NCBI RefSeq assembly: GCF_000374165.1
Contig: NZ_KB893759.1
Span: 1 to 33,399, forward strand
Reading direction: 5' to 3'
DNA: 33,399 nucleotides
DNA from: Parafrankia elaeagni
GTDB lineage: Bacteria; Actinomycetota; Actinomycetes; Frankiales; Frankiaceae
The position numbers and the translations under genes were made by a program. Shown here one piece after another: positions 1 to 7,757 of the stretch. Positions within the stretch are counted from its first letter, which is position 1; the number at the start of each line of letters is the position of its first letter. The notes beneath the pieces are model-generated. The model saw only the letters and a program-made list of their open reading frames with translations, ran no database searches and was not told where the DNA came from.

Positions 1-81
1 CGTCCCCCGCGGGAACGCCGCCCGCGCGACCGCCACCGTCTGCGCCGGGATCTCCGGCAGCCCCTTCGGCTGCAACGACAT
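1..81 (-). CDS. IS1182-type transposase, N-terminal fragment (cut by window edge)
   Basis: Only the first 27 codons are inside the window. The peptide begins MSLQPKGLPEIPAQ and continues with VARAAFPRG, the typical opening of IS1182-family DDE transposases. The ATG at 81-79 follows a strong GGGAGGTGGGG ribosome site about five bases upstream, which decides the start. It lies on the same strand as the integrase but in another frame, directly after the point where integrase homology fades, so the insertion sequence probably landed in the 3' end of the integrase gene. The catalytic residues are outside the window, so whether this copy is intact cannot be judged. Confidence 0.6.
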   Translation of the reverse strand, partial: MSLQPKGLPEIPAQTVAVARAAFPRGT

Positions 82-165
82 GTGCCCCACCTCCCGCGGC
101 CCACGAGGCGACCCGGACCGCACAGGAGATCATGCCGCACCCACGACACCCAGCCGAATTAAGCA
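1..165 (-). mobile_element. Left part of an IS1182-like insertion sequence (approximate end)
   Basis: The element is inferred from the transposase start and from loss of integrase-like sequence at about 165-175. The exact terminal inverted repeat cannot be recognised because only one end is visible, so the boundary is a guess within about 20 bases. Confidence 0.4.
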
Positions 166-1630
166 GCAGAGTCATCGCCGCGGCGACCGTCTCCGCCGCC
201 GCCTGCCCGGTCGACCGCAGCAGATGCGCGTACGTGTTCCCGGTCATCGACGTCGAAGAGTGACCAAGGATCTTGGACACGGTCGTGATGTCGATGCCCT
301 CGCCCAGCATGATCGACGCCGACCCGTGTCGAAGGTCGTGTAGCCGCTTGGGGGAGAGCAGCCGCTCGCCGATCTCGTCTCCCACCTCCAGGTCGAAAGG
401 CAGAGGCTCGGCCAGGCGCAGTACCGACCGGGCGCCCTGGGCGGCGATGCCGAGTACGGTCACCTGTCCGACCGGCAGCCGGTTCCGGTACAGGGTCCAC
501 ACGCCCGCCGCCGGCTGGTAGCGGGTGCCGATGACGACCATGTCGTCGCCGGACTCCGTAGCCACCCGCACCGTGCCGAGCAGGCCGACCCGCCGCGCGA
601 TTCGCTGCATCTGCCGGGTGAGGTACTCCGGCGCCAGGTGCCGGCCCGACGGATGGGTGAAGATCAGATCCCGGAGTTGGACCGGGCGGCCGTGCTCGTC
701 GGGAAGAACGCCGTTGTCCCACGCTGGCCCGACGGCCTCGCGTTCGTCGTCCTGGCGGAGCCGGTGCACGCCGAGAGACCCAACCGTGACCTTCGCCAGG
801 TCGACCTTCCGGCGGCCGGACTTCGTCTTCGGCGCCCACACCCCGAGCGATGCACCGGACCGAGTGATCTGCTGGCGGACCACGAGTACTCCGGCGTCCT
901 CGTCCAGTCCGGGCCAGGTCGCCCCGCACACCTCACCCCGGCGCAGGCCATGCAACGCGATCAGCTCGTACGCCGCGGCGAGCCGGTCGCCGGCCGCCTC
1001 GTCGAGGAACCGGCCGACCTCTTCGGCCTCCCACGGCTCCACCTCGGGCGTCGAGTACGACGCCAGCTCAACACCGTTCGCCGGATTGAAGTCGAGCTTC
1101 CGCTGTCGGACCGCGTCGTTCAGCGCGGTCCGCAGCATCTCCAGTACGTCCTTCACCGTCGCCGGGCCGACCGGCCGCCCGGGGCGCTCCTGAGACGCCT
1201 TCACCGCGAGCTTCAGCGCCGTGTCGATGTGTTCGGAGCGCAGACCCGCCAACGGCATCTCTCCGAGGAACGGCACCAGGTGCAGCCGGATGAACTGCTC
1301 GTAGCGGGCCCGAGTGGTCGGCCGCAGCGCGTTCTTCCTGCCCAACCAGTCGTCCAGATAGACGCTCACCGTGAGCTTGCCGATGTGCTGCTGACCGGCG
1401 CGGATCGCCGCCCACTTCGCCTCTCCATCGGCCTCGGCTTCCTTGCGGGTCGCGCCCTTGAACCGGACCCGGTCCGTGCCTGCCAGGGCGACGAGCTCTT
1501 TCGGCACGCGGAACTCGCCGGAGTAGAAGCCGTGTCCACGCTTGGTGCGGTCGGGGCAGGTCCCGGCCGGGTACTTCTGCTTGGTCTCCGGGTGGCGGCA
1601 CCCGCACCTGTGCTTAGCGGTGATCTTCAC
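1..1630 (-). CDS. int: Tyrosine recombinase / phage-type integrase, 3' end overrun by an IS
   Basis: Site-specific recombinase that would integrate and excise the element. The start is GTG at 1630, preceded by GAGG at a good distance and overlapping the end of the upstream regulator by 17 bases. An N-terminal Cys/His-rich strip (HRCGCRH) is followed by a SAM-like core-binding domain and the catalytic domain. Catalytic residues visible are Arg I in ALHGLRRGE (about residue 229), the HxxR box HDLRHGS (about 432), the LGHSS histidine, and the nucleophile Tyr in NTYAHLL (about 467). Recognisable integrase sequence ends near base 170. Beyond that the frame stays open to the window edge through IS1182-like DNA, giving a foreign C-terminal tail of more than 50 residues. 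All catalytic residues are kept, so it may still be active. ATG-only searching misses this gene because it starts with GTG. Confidence 0.85.
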   Translation of the reverse strand, partial: MKITAKHRCGCRHPETKQKYPAGTCPDRTKRGHGFYSGEFRVPKELVALAGTDRVRFKGATRKEAEADGEAKWAAIRAGQQHIGKLTVSVYLDDWLGRKNALRPTTRARYEQFIRLHLVPFLGEMPLAGLRSEHIDTALKLAVKASQERPGRPVGPATVKDVLEMLRTALNDAVRQRKLDFNPANGVELASYSTPEVEPWEAEEVGRFLDEAAGDRLAAAYELIALHGLRRGEVCGATWPGLDEDAGVLVVRQQITRSGASLGVWAPKTKSGRRKVDLAKVTVGSLGVHRLRQDDEREAVGPAWDNGVLPDEHGRPVQLRDLIFTHPSGRHLAPEYLTRQMQRIARRVGLLGTVRVATESGDDMVVIGTRYQPAAGVWTLYRNRLPVGQVTVLGIAAQGARSVLRLAEPLPFDLEVGDEIGERLLSPKRLHDLRHGSASIMLGEGIDITTVSKILGHSSTSMTGNTYAHLLRSTGQAAAETVAAAMTLLLNSAGCRGCGMISCAVRVASWAAGGGAHVVAAEGAAGDPGADGGGRAGGVPAGD

Positions 1631-2729
1631 TGGTGTCCTCGGTGGTCGGGTCGATGTCGCTCGTGTCGGGTGCGTCCGCCGCACCGAGTGGTTCGCTGGC
1701 AGCGGCCACCTGTGCCAGCGCGCTCACGTCCGGGTCCAGGTTCGGGAAACCGTCCGGCAGGGCCGGTAGGGGCAAGCCGAGTTCGCGGAACTGTTCACGG
1801 ACGTCGGCAACGGAACGCTCCGCAACGTCCATCTCGCTGCGGCTGGTGTTGGTCAGCCACTCATCGATCGAGCCCGGGCTGTCCGTGTCGACCCGGTACT
1901 GATGAAGCTCCGGGTCGGACGTGGCCGACACGGCGTGGTACTTGTCGCGCATCCGCAACCAATGCTGGACGTGGCGTGCGTGCTCGGCGTACAGGTCGCC
2001 ATGGGCCTCTCGCCGTCCGATTTCCGCTGTCATCTCGTCGATCAGTTGTCGGGTGACCCGGCCCCGTAGTGCACGCAGACGTGCCGGGTCGTCTCCGGCG
2101 TCGGCGCGTTCCGAGACCAGCCGGTCTCGCTGTTCGCCGAGCGGGCGACCCCACAGGATGCGCGACAGGTAGGCCACAACCAGGGGGCGTTCACCGATCC
2201 GGCGGGCGGTTCTTTCCTCGGTCAGACCGACGGTTGCCGAGGCCACTAGGGCGTGCAGGTCGAAGTGGTCGGAGTTGTCGGCGATGGCGCCGAGTCGCAT
2301 GAGCCTGTCTCTGTCATCCCAAGCTCGCGTGACCTCGACGTTGCGTCGGACCCAGTCGTCGCGGTTCGTTTGCGCAGCCTGTGCCCTGAGAGCACCTTGC
2401 CCGGCGTAGATCTTGATGAGGTCGGACCCCGGCATGACCCGGTCTCCGACCTGAACCCAAACGTCCGGGTCGATCAGGTCCGGCAGCTTCACCAGGCGGA
2501 CGCACGCGATCGAGAGGATGTCGGGCAGAAGCGCAAGCTCCTCTGCGCTGATCGCTTTCTCGCCGCGTTCGAGTGCGGCTACCCGGGAGTAGTCCCAGCT
2601 CAGGCCATAGGAGCGTGCGGCTTTGGCGACATCTTCCTGTCGGACGCCCTTCCTCGCGGTCCGTACTCGGCGCACGCCCTCACCGATCACCGTGCGCAGT
2701 GAGCGTGAGTCGGTGTGATCCGGTGTCAT
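1614..2729 (-). CDS. XRE-type helix-turn-helix regulator next to the integrase
   Basis: A 371-residue protein with an N-terminal Cro/C1-type HTH (about residues 10-75, including EDVAKAARSYG and RVAALERGEKAIS), followed by a long alpha-helical region with no family I recognise. It ends in an acidic Asp/Glu/Thr-rich tail. I chose the ATG at 2729 over one ten codons upstream because the HTH starts shortly after it. No clear ribosome site precedes it, so it may be translated from a near-leaderless mRNA. It overlaps the integrase start by 17 bases, so the two are probably co-transcribed. It diverges from the excisionase operon across a short region with a palindrome at 2810-2827. By position it is the likely switch controlling integration versus excision and replication; that role is inference. 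Confidence 0.8.
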   Translation of the reverse strand: MTPDHTDSRSLRTVIGEGVRRVRTARKGVRQEDVAKAARSYGLSWDYSRVAALERGEKAISAEELALLPDILSIACVRLVKLPDLIDPDVWVQVGDRVMPGSDLIKIYAGQGALRAQAAQTNRDDWVRRNVEVTRAWDDRDRLMRLGAIADNSDHFDLHALVASATVGLTEERTARRIGERPLVVAYLSRILWGRPLGEQRDRLVSERADAGDDPARLRALRGRVTRQLIDEMTAEIGRREAHGDLYAEHARHVQHWLRMRDKYHAVSATSDPELHQYRVDTDSPGSIDEWLTNTSRSEMDVAERSVADVREQFRELGLPLPALPDGFPNLDPDVSALAQVAAASEPLGAADAPDTSDIDPTTEDTSEDHR

Positions 2730-2809
2730 GTGACCGGACGATACCCCACACGTAGGCAAAGATCCCCCTACTTGACAGGAGGTGGATCACGCGGGTTCAC
2801 TCTGTCGCG

Positions 2810-2827
2810 TTGATGCAGATGCATCAA
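2810..2827. promoter_or_regulatory. Perfect palindrome between divergent regulator and xis operon (putative operator)
   Basis: TTGATGC and GCATCAA face each other across a four-base spacer, a perfect 7-bp inverted repeat just upstream of the xis ribosome site. A -35-like TTGACA lies at 2772-2777, but no convincing -10 follows. Position and symmetry fit a binding site for the neighbouring XRE regulator; binding is inferred. Confidence 0.45.
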
Positions 2828-2845
2828 TGAGAGGGAGGTGGCCCT

Positions 2846-3079
2846 GTGGACGATGCCGTGAGCGCGGACGCGCGAGAGCAGCGACAGGAGTTCCTGACCA
2901 CGGAGGATCTCGCGGCCAAGCTGCACAGGCCGATCGGGACGATCAGGAACTGGCGGCTCCGCAGTTACGGACCGCGCGGATTCCGGGTCGGCAACGCTGT
3001 CCTCTATCGGCGTGAGGTGGTGGATGCCTGGATCGCCGGGCAGGAGCAGGCGGAGGCCGATCGGCAGCCGTCGGCATGA
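2846..3079 (+). CDS. xis: Excisionase-like HTH protein (AlpA/MerR-type fold)
   Basis: A 77-residue protein with one winged HTH: LTTEDLAAKLHRPIGTIRNWR, then the GPRGFRVGNAVLYRR wing and an EVVDAWI helix. This is the standard layout of small excisionase/AlpA proteins of actinobacterial integrative elements. The GTG at 2846 is chosen because GGGAGG lies seven bases upstream (2833-2838). The next gene overlaps in an ATGA arrangement, so both are translated together. It is expected to act with the integrase in excision or to activate the downstream replication genes. The HTH assignment is firm; the choice between Xis and activator is not settled by sequence. Confidence 0.8.
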   Translation: MDDAVSADAREQRQEFLTTEDLAAKLHRPIGTIRNWRLRSYGPRGFRVGNAVLYRREVVDAWIAGQEQAEADRQPSA

Positions 3080-3333
3080 CACCGCAGATCCAGCCAAAAC
3101 GTGGCCAGTGGACCTCCCGGCAGCTCCGGGCCTTGCCCGCGACGACCGATGTCAAGACGGCGGGCAGTGCCCTCGGCATGGGGCTGTGGAAGGCCCGTGC
3201 GCTGATCCGCGACGGCCAGTTCCCCGTGCCCGTGATCCGTCACGGGTCGCGGTACATCGTCCCGACCCGGCCGATCCTGGCCTTGCTGGACGTCGAGCCC
3301 GCAGGCGTGGACGGGGCGGTGAGCGCCGGGTGA
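3076..3333 (+). CDS. Small HTH/excisionase-like DNA-binding protein
   Basis: An 85-residue protein whose ATG overlaps the stop of the preceding xis-like gene (ATGA). It has a Trp-Thr-Ser-Arg start, a possible recognition helix around GSALGMGLWKARALIRDG, and a short beta wing (FPVPVIRHGSRYIVP), consistent with a winged-helix DNA-binding fold. Tandem pairs of small HTH genes ahead of a replication gene are common in integrative elements of actinobacteria. I do not recognise a named family, and the exact role (second excisionase or replication activator) is open. Confidence 0.7.
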   Translation: MTPQIQPKRGQWTSRQLRALPATTDVKTAGSALGMGLWKARALIRDGQFPVPVIRHGSRYIVPTRPILALLDVEPAGVDGAVSAG

Positions 3334-3382
3334 GCCCTCGTCGCCGACCACGACCGTGCCGACGATTCCAAGGGCAGACCGA

Positions 3383-3694
3383 GTGAACTCCCAGAACGAA
3401 AGAGGCCACCTCCGGCGGGAAGGTGGCTCTCGCGCAGATCAGCAGGCGGGCGGCCGAGTAGATCCCGTACAGCGTACGACGGGCCGTGCCCGTGTCGAGG
3501 TCGAGGGCGACGTGATGCGGGTGACCGCCCCGTTCGGCGCGGACCTTCGGGACAGCCTGCGGACCCTGCCGGGTGCCCGGTGGGTACCCGGGCACTGGGC
3601 GGTGCCGGTCGAACATCTGTCCGAAACGATGGACATCGTGGCTGATGTGTTCGGCCCGCCGGTCATCGACACGGCCCGTGGTGTTCGCCGGTGA
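3383..3694 (+). CDS. Small hypothetical protein coupled to the primase-polymerase
   Basis: The conserved-looking part is the last ~60 residues, starting near base 3500 (MRVTAPFGADLRDSLRTLP, then WVPGHWAVP). It resembles the short beta-rich HARP-like modules in small phage and element proteins; this is weak similarity by eye. The start is uncertain: GTG 3383 has AGGGCAG upstream, GTG 3356 is also in frame, and a start inside the conserved part cannot be excluded because a strong hairpin (3401-3431) lies in the 5' section. The stop overlaps the GTG of the primase gene (GTGA), so the two are translationally coupled. Confidence 0.55.
   Translation: MNSQNERGHLRREGGSRADQQAGGRVDPVQRTTGRARVEVEGDVMRVTAPFGADLRDSLRTLPGARWVPGHWAVPVEHLSETMDIVADVFGPPVIDTARGVRR
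3401..3431 (+). promoter_or_regulatory. Stem-loop near the 5' end of the primase operon
   Basis: GCCACCT (3405-3411) pairs perfectly with AGGTGGC (3421-3427), and flanking AGA/TCT can extend the stem with a one-base bulge. The nine-base loop contains GGCGG. It could be an attenuator, a translation-blocking structure or a pause site. No T-run follows, so a simple intrinsic terminator is less likely. Confidence 0.4.
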
Positions 3695-4947
3695 GCCGCC
3701 ACGACCACGCCGTCGAGCTCCTGACCGCGCTGGTCTGCGAGGGCGGGACCCGTCGGGCGGGCGTCCTGTCCACGCCGCACCGGGTCCCCGGTCGAGACGG
3801 GTTCGTGCCCCGGTTCGCCTGCCCGGATGCCGACCTGGACGCCGTCGCCGCGCGCTGTCTGCGGATCGGTGACGCCGGGGCCGACGTGTACGCCGGCGTC
3901 CAGCTCCTCCGGGGAGTCCCTGCCCGCGGCCGGGGCGGTGCCGCAGACACGTCCGGCCTGGTCGCTCTCGCCGGCGACCTCGACGTCCAGGGCGGCGCGC
4001 ACGCCACCACCACGGATACTGGCCTTCCCCTGCCCCCGACTCGTGCCGAGGCGCTCGGCATCCTCGCCGGCCTGCCCGACCCGACGTTCACCGTGTGGAC
4101 CGGCGGCGGCATCCACCCGTGGTGGGTTCTGCGTCGGCATGAGCACCTGGACGTCGACGAGGCGCGCGGCATCGTCCGCGGGTGGGGTGACCTGCTCCGC
4201 GACCGGGGCCGGGCGCGCGGATGGCACGTGGACCAGACCGGTGATCTCGCCCGTGTGCTCCGGCTCCCCGGGACGGTCAACCACAAGTACTCGGACCGGC
4301 CGGTCGTCGAGATCATCGCGACCGGGCCGCGGTACGGCCTCGACGAGCTCGCCGCCCTGATCCCGCCACCCCCGGCGCGGACCGCGGCGGGGCCCGTGGT
4401 GCCTGCCTCCGGCGGCGGTGACGCGGCGGAGGTCACCGCCCGCTGGTCGGCGGAGACGGACTGGTCCGTGCTGCTGGAACCGGCCGGGTGGCGCTGCTGC
4501 CGCGACGACGGCCACGGGGAGCGGCACTGGACCCGGCCGGGCAAGACGGCCGGGACAAGCGCGCAGTCCCACGACGATCCGCCGGTGCTGTGGGTCCACA
4601 CGACCGGTTCGACCCTGCCCGCCGCCGAGGCGCTGACCAAGCTCGACGTCTACGCCCACCTGGTCCACGGCGGGGATGTCCGCGCCGCATGGCACGCGAT
4701 CGCCCCACCGCTGGACATGTCGGTACCTGACGTTGATCGGCTCGCCCGGTTCGTCGCTGACGGCGGCCCCGTCGACCGGCTCGGAGGCCGCCTTGTCTGG
4801 GCTGCCCGTCAGATCGCCTACGAGGCCGACCGGGATGTCCTCGTCGTCCCGCTGATCCGCGCGGCCCATGCCCGCGGCCTGTCCCTCGCCGCCGCCGCCC
4901 GCGCTGTTGCCTGCGGCCTACAGACCCCCGGAAGGACCCCGTGCTGA
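3691..4947 (+). CDS. AEP-family primase-polymerase (replication initiator of the element)
   Basis: A 418-residue archaeo-eukaryotic primase superfamily protein. The three AEP signatures are visible in order: motif I DLD at residues 96-98 (AGDLDVQ), motif II GGGIHPWW at 138-145, and motif III RVLRLPGTVNHK at 188-199. A PriCT-like C-terminal region follows. Such PrimPol proteins replace RepSA-type initiators in some actinomycete integrative elements, priming and extending DNA during excision and replication. The GTG start overlaps the upstream stop, and the stop overlaps the next gene by seven bases, giving a tight operon. The Cys pair and His in CCRDDGHGERHW (about 268) may be a small metal site. 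Function is well supported by the motifs; element replication is inferred from context. Confidence 0.85.
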   Translation: MSRHDHAVELLTALVCEGGTRRAGVLSTPHRVPGRDGFVPRFACPDADLDAVAARCLRIGDAGADVYAGVQLLRGVPARGRGGAADTSGLVALAGDLDVQGGAHATTTDTGLPLPPTRAEALGILAGLPDPTFTVWTGGGIHPWWVLRRHEHLDVDEARGIVRGWGDLLRDRGRARGWHVDQTGDLARVLRLPGTVNHKYSDRPVVEIIATGPRYGLDELAALIPPPPARTAAGPVVPASGGGDAAEVTARWSAETDWSVLLEPAGWRCCRDDGHGERHWTRPGKTAGTSAQSHDDPPVLWVHTTGSTLPAAEALTKLDVYAHLVHGGDVRAAWHAIAPPLDMSVPDVDRLARFVADGGPVDRLGGRLVWAARQIAYEADRDVLVVPLIRAAHARGLSLAAAARAVACGLQTPGRTPC

Positions 4948-7016
4948 ACAACGACGACGGTGTCAGCGACGAGGAGATCCTCGACGCCGTCCAGGACGCA
5001 CAGCAGCCTTCCGCGCCCCCGGTGGAACCGGTCGACGTTGACGCCCTGGCCGCCGCCCTGACCGCGATCGACGACGTGAACGAGCGGTCGGAGCGGGTGC
5101 GCGCCGAGATCTACGAGCTCGGCCTGAACGGCACGGACTTCGGTGTCGTCGGGCGTCTCCGTGACCGGCTCACCGCCGGCGGCCCGAAGGATCGCCTGAT
5201 CACCAAGGGCGAGTTCGACCGGGCGCACCAGCGGGGCGCGAAGGAACGAGACCAGCAGGAACGGGACCGCGCCGAGGCGGACCGGCGGGACCGCGCCGAG
5301 GCGCGCGGCCTGCGCCGGGTGGAGATGGCGTGGGCCAAGGGCCTCGGTCTGCCCGACGGGTTCACGGTGCCCGACGAGTGGGATGTCAGCCACGACGGGG
5401 TGCTGTTCTTCCCGGCTGAAGGTGCGGTGCTGCGCGCCGCCTACGCCCCGCTGGTGCCCGTCCGGGTCCTCCTCGACCCGGACGGTGCGCAGAGCGTCGA
5501 GCTGGCGTGGCGTACCGGCGGCCGGTGGGTCCGGCGCACCATCCCGAAGTCGACGATGAAGTCCGGCCGCAGGCTGGTGCAGGCTCTCGGCGACGCTGGC
5601 ATCCCGATCATCGAGGCCGACGCCAGGACGGCGGAGCGCTGGTTGGCCACCGTGGAGGCCGCGAACGAGGCGGTCATGCCACCGCAGGATCTCGCCCGCT
5701 GGTTGGGCTGGCAGCCCGACGGGTCCTTCCTCTCCGCCGCGGACGGCTCGCGCCCTCTGGAACCGAAGTACCCCGAGCAGGCCCCGTACGTGGCCGCGCA
5801 CCATCCCGCGGGCACCCTCGCGGACTGGCAGGCCGCCATCAAGTCGGTGGAGTCCTTCCCGGCGGTGCGGGCGGTGCTGGCCGCCGGCTTCGCCGCCGCC
5901 CTGCTCCGAGTCCTCAACGTCGACTCGTTCGTGCTCGACGTCGCCGGAGCCAGCAGCAGGGGCAAGACCACCGCGGCCCGTGTCGGGCTGTCTCCGTGGG
6001 CGGACCCGGGGGAGAAGGCCGACGGCATGTACACGTGGAAGACAAAGATGCTCGCCGCCGAGTACCGGCTGAACATTGTCCGCGGCATCCCCGTCCCGTT
6101 CGACGAGTCACAGCTCGTCGAAGACCCCGGCGTTGTCGACACGCTTCTGTACCAGGTCCCGAAGAACCACGGGCAGCACCGCGGCGGCGGTTGGCCCTCC
6201 GGTCTGCCCTGGGAAACCGTCGTCATCTCGACCGGGGAACGGCCCGCGCTCTCGTTCACCAGCAGTCAGGGTGCCGCGGCCCGGGTGTTGTCGCTGCGCA
6301 CCGCGCCGATGGGCGAGAACACGCCGGACAACGGGCAGGCCGCCCGGGACATCGTCACCGGGGTCACCAGCAACTACGGCACCGCCGGCCCGGAGTTCGC
6401 CGCCCGCCTGGTCGCCGAACTCGCCAGCGAAGATGCCGCCGACCGCATCCGGGCCCGACATGAGGAGCTGTCCGGCCAGCTCGCCGGTACCACGGGCATG
6501 TCCGGGCGCCGCGCACCAATGGTCGCCGCACTGGTGCTGGCGGACCGGTGCGCCTGCGGATGGGGCATCGTCCCGTTCGGTCCTCTTCCCCTGGAGATCT
6601 GGCGGGACCTGCTGGTTGCGGACGATCCCGCGGACAATCGGCCCGAGATGGCGTTGGACGCCGTCCGCGAGTTCGTCGCGGCCAACCCGAACGGCCTGTG
6701 GTGGCCGAAGACCAACCGCATACAGCCCCCCGCGGGGTGGATCGGCCGGGTGACGGTCGAGGCGGGCAGAGAGTGCGTCGCTCTGTTCGCGGGACGGCTG
6801 CGGGAAGCGCTCGAGCGGCGCGGCATCGAACTGGACGCGGTCGCCCCCGGATGGGTCGAGGTCGAAGCCCTGGTCAAAGACGAGAAGTTCCGGCCGGCGC
6901 ACGTCCCTAACCGATACGTCAACGGCACCCGCAGCAGGGTCTACATCTTCGCCCCCGGCATCGTCGACGTCCCGTTCTACGAGGACACCCCCACACCGGA
7001 TGGTGACGGTACGTGA
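4941..7016 (+). CDS. DUF927-type ATPase/helicase partner of the primase
   Basis: A 691-residue protein with an N-terminal acidic stretch, a charged Arg/Glu/Asp-rich predicted coiled coil (about 95-125), and a DUF927-like P-loop domain in the middle. Walker A is GASSRGKTT (336-344); a Walker B-like IPVPFDESQ is at 383-391, and ISTGERP plus the arginine-rich RVLSLRTAP follow. The C-terminal ~110 residues look like a winged-helix DNA-binding domain. DUF927 proteins are helicase-like ATPases that accompany PrimPol proteins in mobile elements, so this is the likely replicative helicase. GTG 4941 overlaps the end of the primase gene. The non-coding block with alternating repeats begins right after its stop, a typical place for an origin. 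Confidence 0.85.
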   Translation: MLNNDDGVSDEEILDAVQDAQQPSAPPVEPVDVDALAAALTAIDDVNERSERVRAEIYELGLNGTDFGVVGRLRDRLTAGGPKDRLITKGEFDRAHQRGAKERDQQERDRAEADRRDRAEARGLRRVEMAWAKGLGLPDGFTVPDEWDVSHDGVLFFPAEGAVLRAAYAPLVPVRVLLDPDGAQSVELAWRTGGRWVRRTIPKSTMKSGRRLVQALGDAGIPIIEADARTAERWLATVEAANEAVMPPQDLARWLGWQPDGSFLSAADGSRPLEPKYPEQAPYVAAHHPAGTLADWQAAIKSVESFPAVRAVLAAGFAAALLRVLNVDSFVLDVAGASSRGKTTAARVGLSPWADPGEKADGMYTWKTKMLAAEYRLNIVRGIPVPFDESQLVEDPGVVDTLLYQVPKNHGQHRGGGWPSGLPWETVVISTGERPALSFTSSQGAAARVLSLRTAPMGENTPDNGQAARDIVTGVTSNYGTAGPEFAARLVAELASEDAADRIRARHEELSGQLAGTTGMSGRRAPMVAALVLADRCACGWGIVPFGPLPLEIWRDLLVADDPADNRPEMALDAVREFVAANPNGLWWPKTNRIQPPAGWIGRVTVEAGRECVALFAGRLREALERRGIELDAVAPGWVEVEALVKDEKFRPAHVPNRYVNGTRSRVYIFAPGIVDVPFYEDTPTPDGDGT

Positions 7017-7377
7017 TGGCCTGTCGCCCCAGCGGGTTTATCTCTTCCGGCGTCCCCGTATGTACCTCCCTCTCTTGCCCGGGGGTGCGTACCACAGCCG
7101 ATAAGGCCTTTGACCTGGGAAAACCGGTGGTACGCAGGATTCGGCTGGTCTGCGTACCACCGGCATCCCCACGTCCGCGTGGTACGCGCCGCAGCGGGGG
7201 GCTGCGTACCACGCACCACGGGCCCCCGACAGCAGCCCTGACCTGGACTTTCTTGCTGACGGTCCGTCGGAGCGTCAGTGGTACGCACCCGCCGGAAAGA
7301 CAGGGACGTACTTGCGCGGCGCTCCGAGGACATATCTCGCTGCATGTCACTCGCGGTTATCGACGTGGGGCTGTCGA
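7017..7377. other. Gene-free 361-base block, candidate replication origin
   Basis: No convincing gene is seen in any frame. The block lies directly downstream of the PrimPol-DUF927 pair and contains six copies of a 10-bp motif in alternating orientation (listed separately). It also holds a few T-rich patches that may ease melting. An origin (oriV) is the best guess; a transfer or partition site is also possible. Confidence 0.5.
7086..7287. repeat. Six alternating inverted copies of GTGGTACGCA (iteron-like)
   Basis: TGCGTACCAC occurs at 7086-7095, 7151-7160 and 7203-7212. Its complement GTGGTACGCA occurs at 7127-7136, 7179-7188 (last base G) and 7278-7287. Orientation strictly alternates, so neighbouring copies make three or more large palindromes. 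Start-to-start distances are 41, 24, 28, 24 and 75. The repeat is clearly seen; its role as initiator-binding iterons is inferred from location. Confidence 0.8.
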
Positions 7378-7563
7378 ATGATCACCACGTCTGCCGCCAC
7401 CATCACCGCCGAGTCCCTCGACCGCGTCCAGGCCGCCATCGACGCCGCCCGCCGTCGCGCCGCCAACCAGACCAAGAGGGCCCGCCGCGCCGTCGGCGTT
7501 GACGCCCGCAACCGCCGCAAGCTCCGCCGGCTCGACGGCGAGAACCAGGAGACATCCCGATGA
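7378..7563 (+). CDS. Small basic hypothetical protein
   Basis: A 61-residue protein starting MITTSAATITAESLD, mostly alpha-helical and rich in Arg and Ala (AARRRAANQTKRARRAVG, RNRRKLRRL). It is strongly basic and may bind nucleic acid. The ATG at 7378 follows GTGGGG, and its stop overlaps the next ATG (ATGA), so it heads a coupled run of small genes. An in-frame upstream ATG at 7312 has no good ribosome site. I recognise no family. Confidence 0.6.
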   Translation: MITTSAATITAESLDRVQAAIDAARRRAANQTKRARRAVGVDARNRRKLRRLDGENQETSR

Positions 7564-7757
7564 CCACCACGATCTCCGAGCCGGCCGTCTGCCGGCGGTG
7601 CGGGCGGCCGCTCACCGACCCGCGTAGCCGCGCGCTCGGCCTGGGCAGTGGCTGCGCCACCCACCTACGCCCGGCCGCCCTCGAGGTGCTCGCGGACGCC
7701 GCGGCGGCGGCAACCGCACAGCTCACCCTGACCTACGCCGACAAGGACGACGAATGA
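7560..7757 (+). CDS. DUF6011-like zinc-ribbon protein
   Basis: A 65-residue protein with the compact motif CRRCGRPLTDPRSRALGLGSGC at residues 11-32, the pattern of DUF6011 proteins found in actinophages and integrative elements; the Cys cluster should bind zinc. A helical Ala-rich tail follows. It overlaps both neighbours by ATGA junctions. The biochemical role of the family is not known to me. Confidence 0.75.
   Translation: MTTTISEPAVCRRCGRPLTDPRSRALGLGSGCATHLRPAALEVLADAAAAATAQLTLTYADKDDE

Noticed and set aside
638-2056. Plus-strand open frame of 472 codons across the integrase and regulator
   Set aside because: It is antisense to two well-supported minus-strand genes and has Arg/Pro-rich shadow composition.
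3439-4869. Minus-strand open frame of 476 codons over the primase gene
   Set aside because: The plus strand carries clear AEP motifs; the minus frame has no recognisable protein and no ribosome site.
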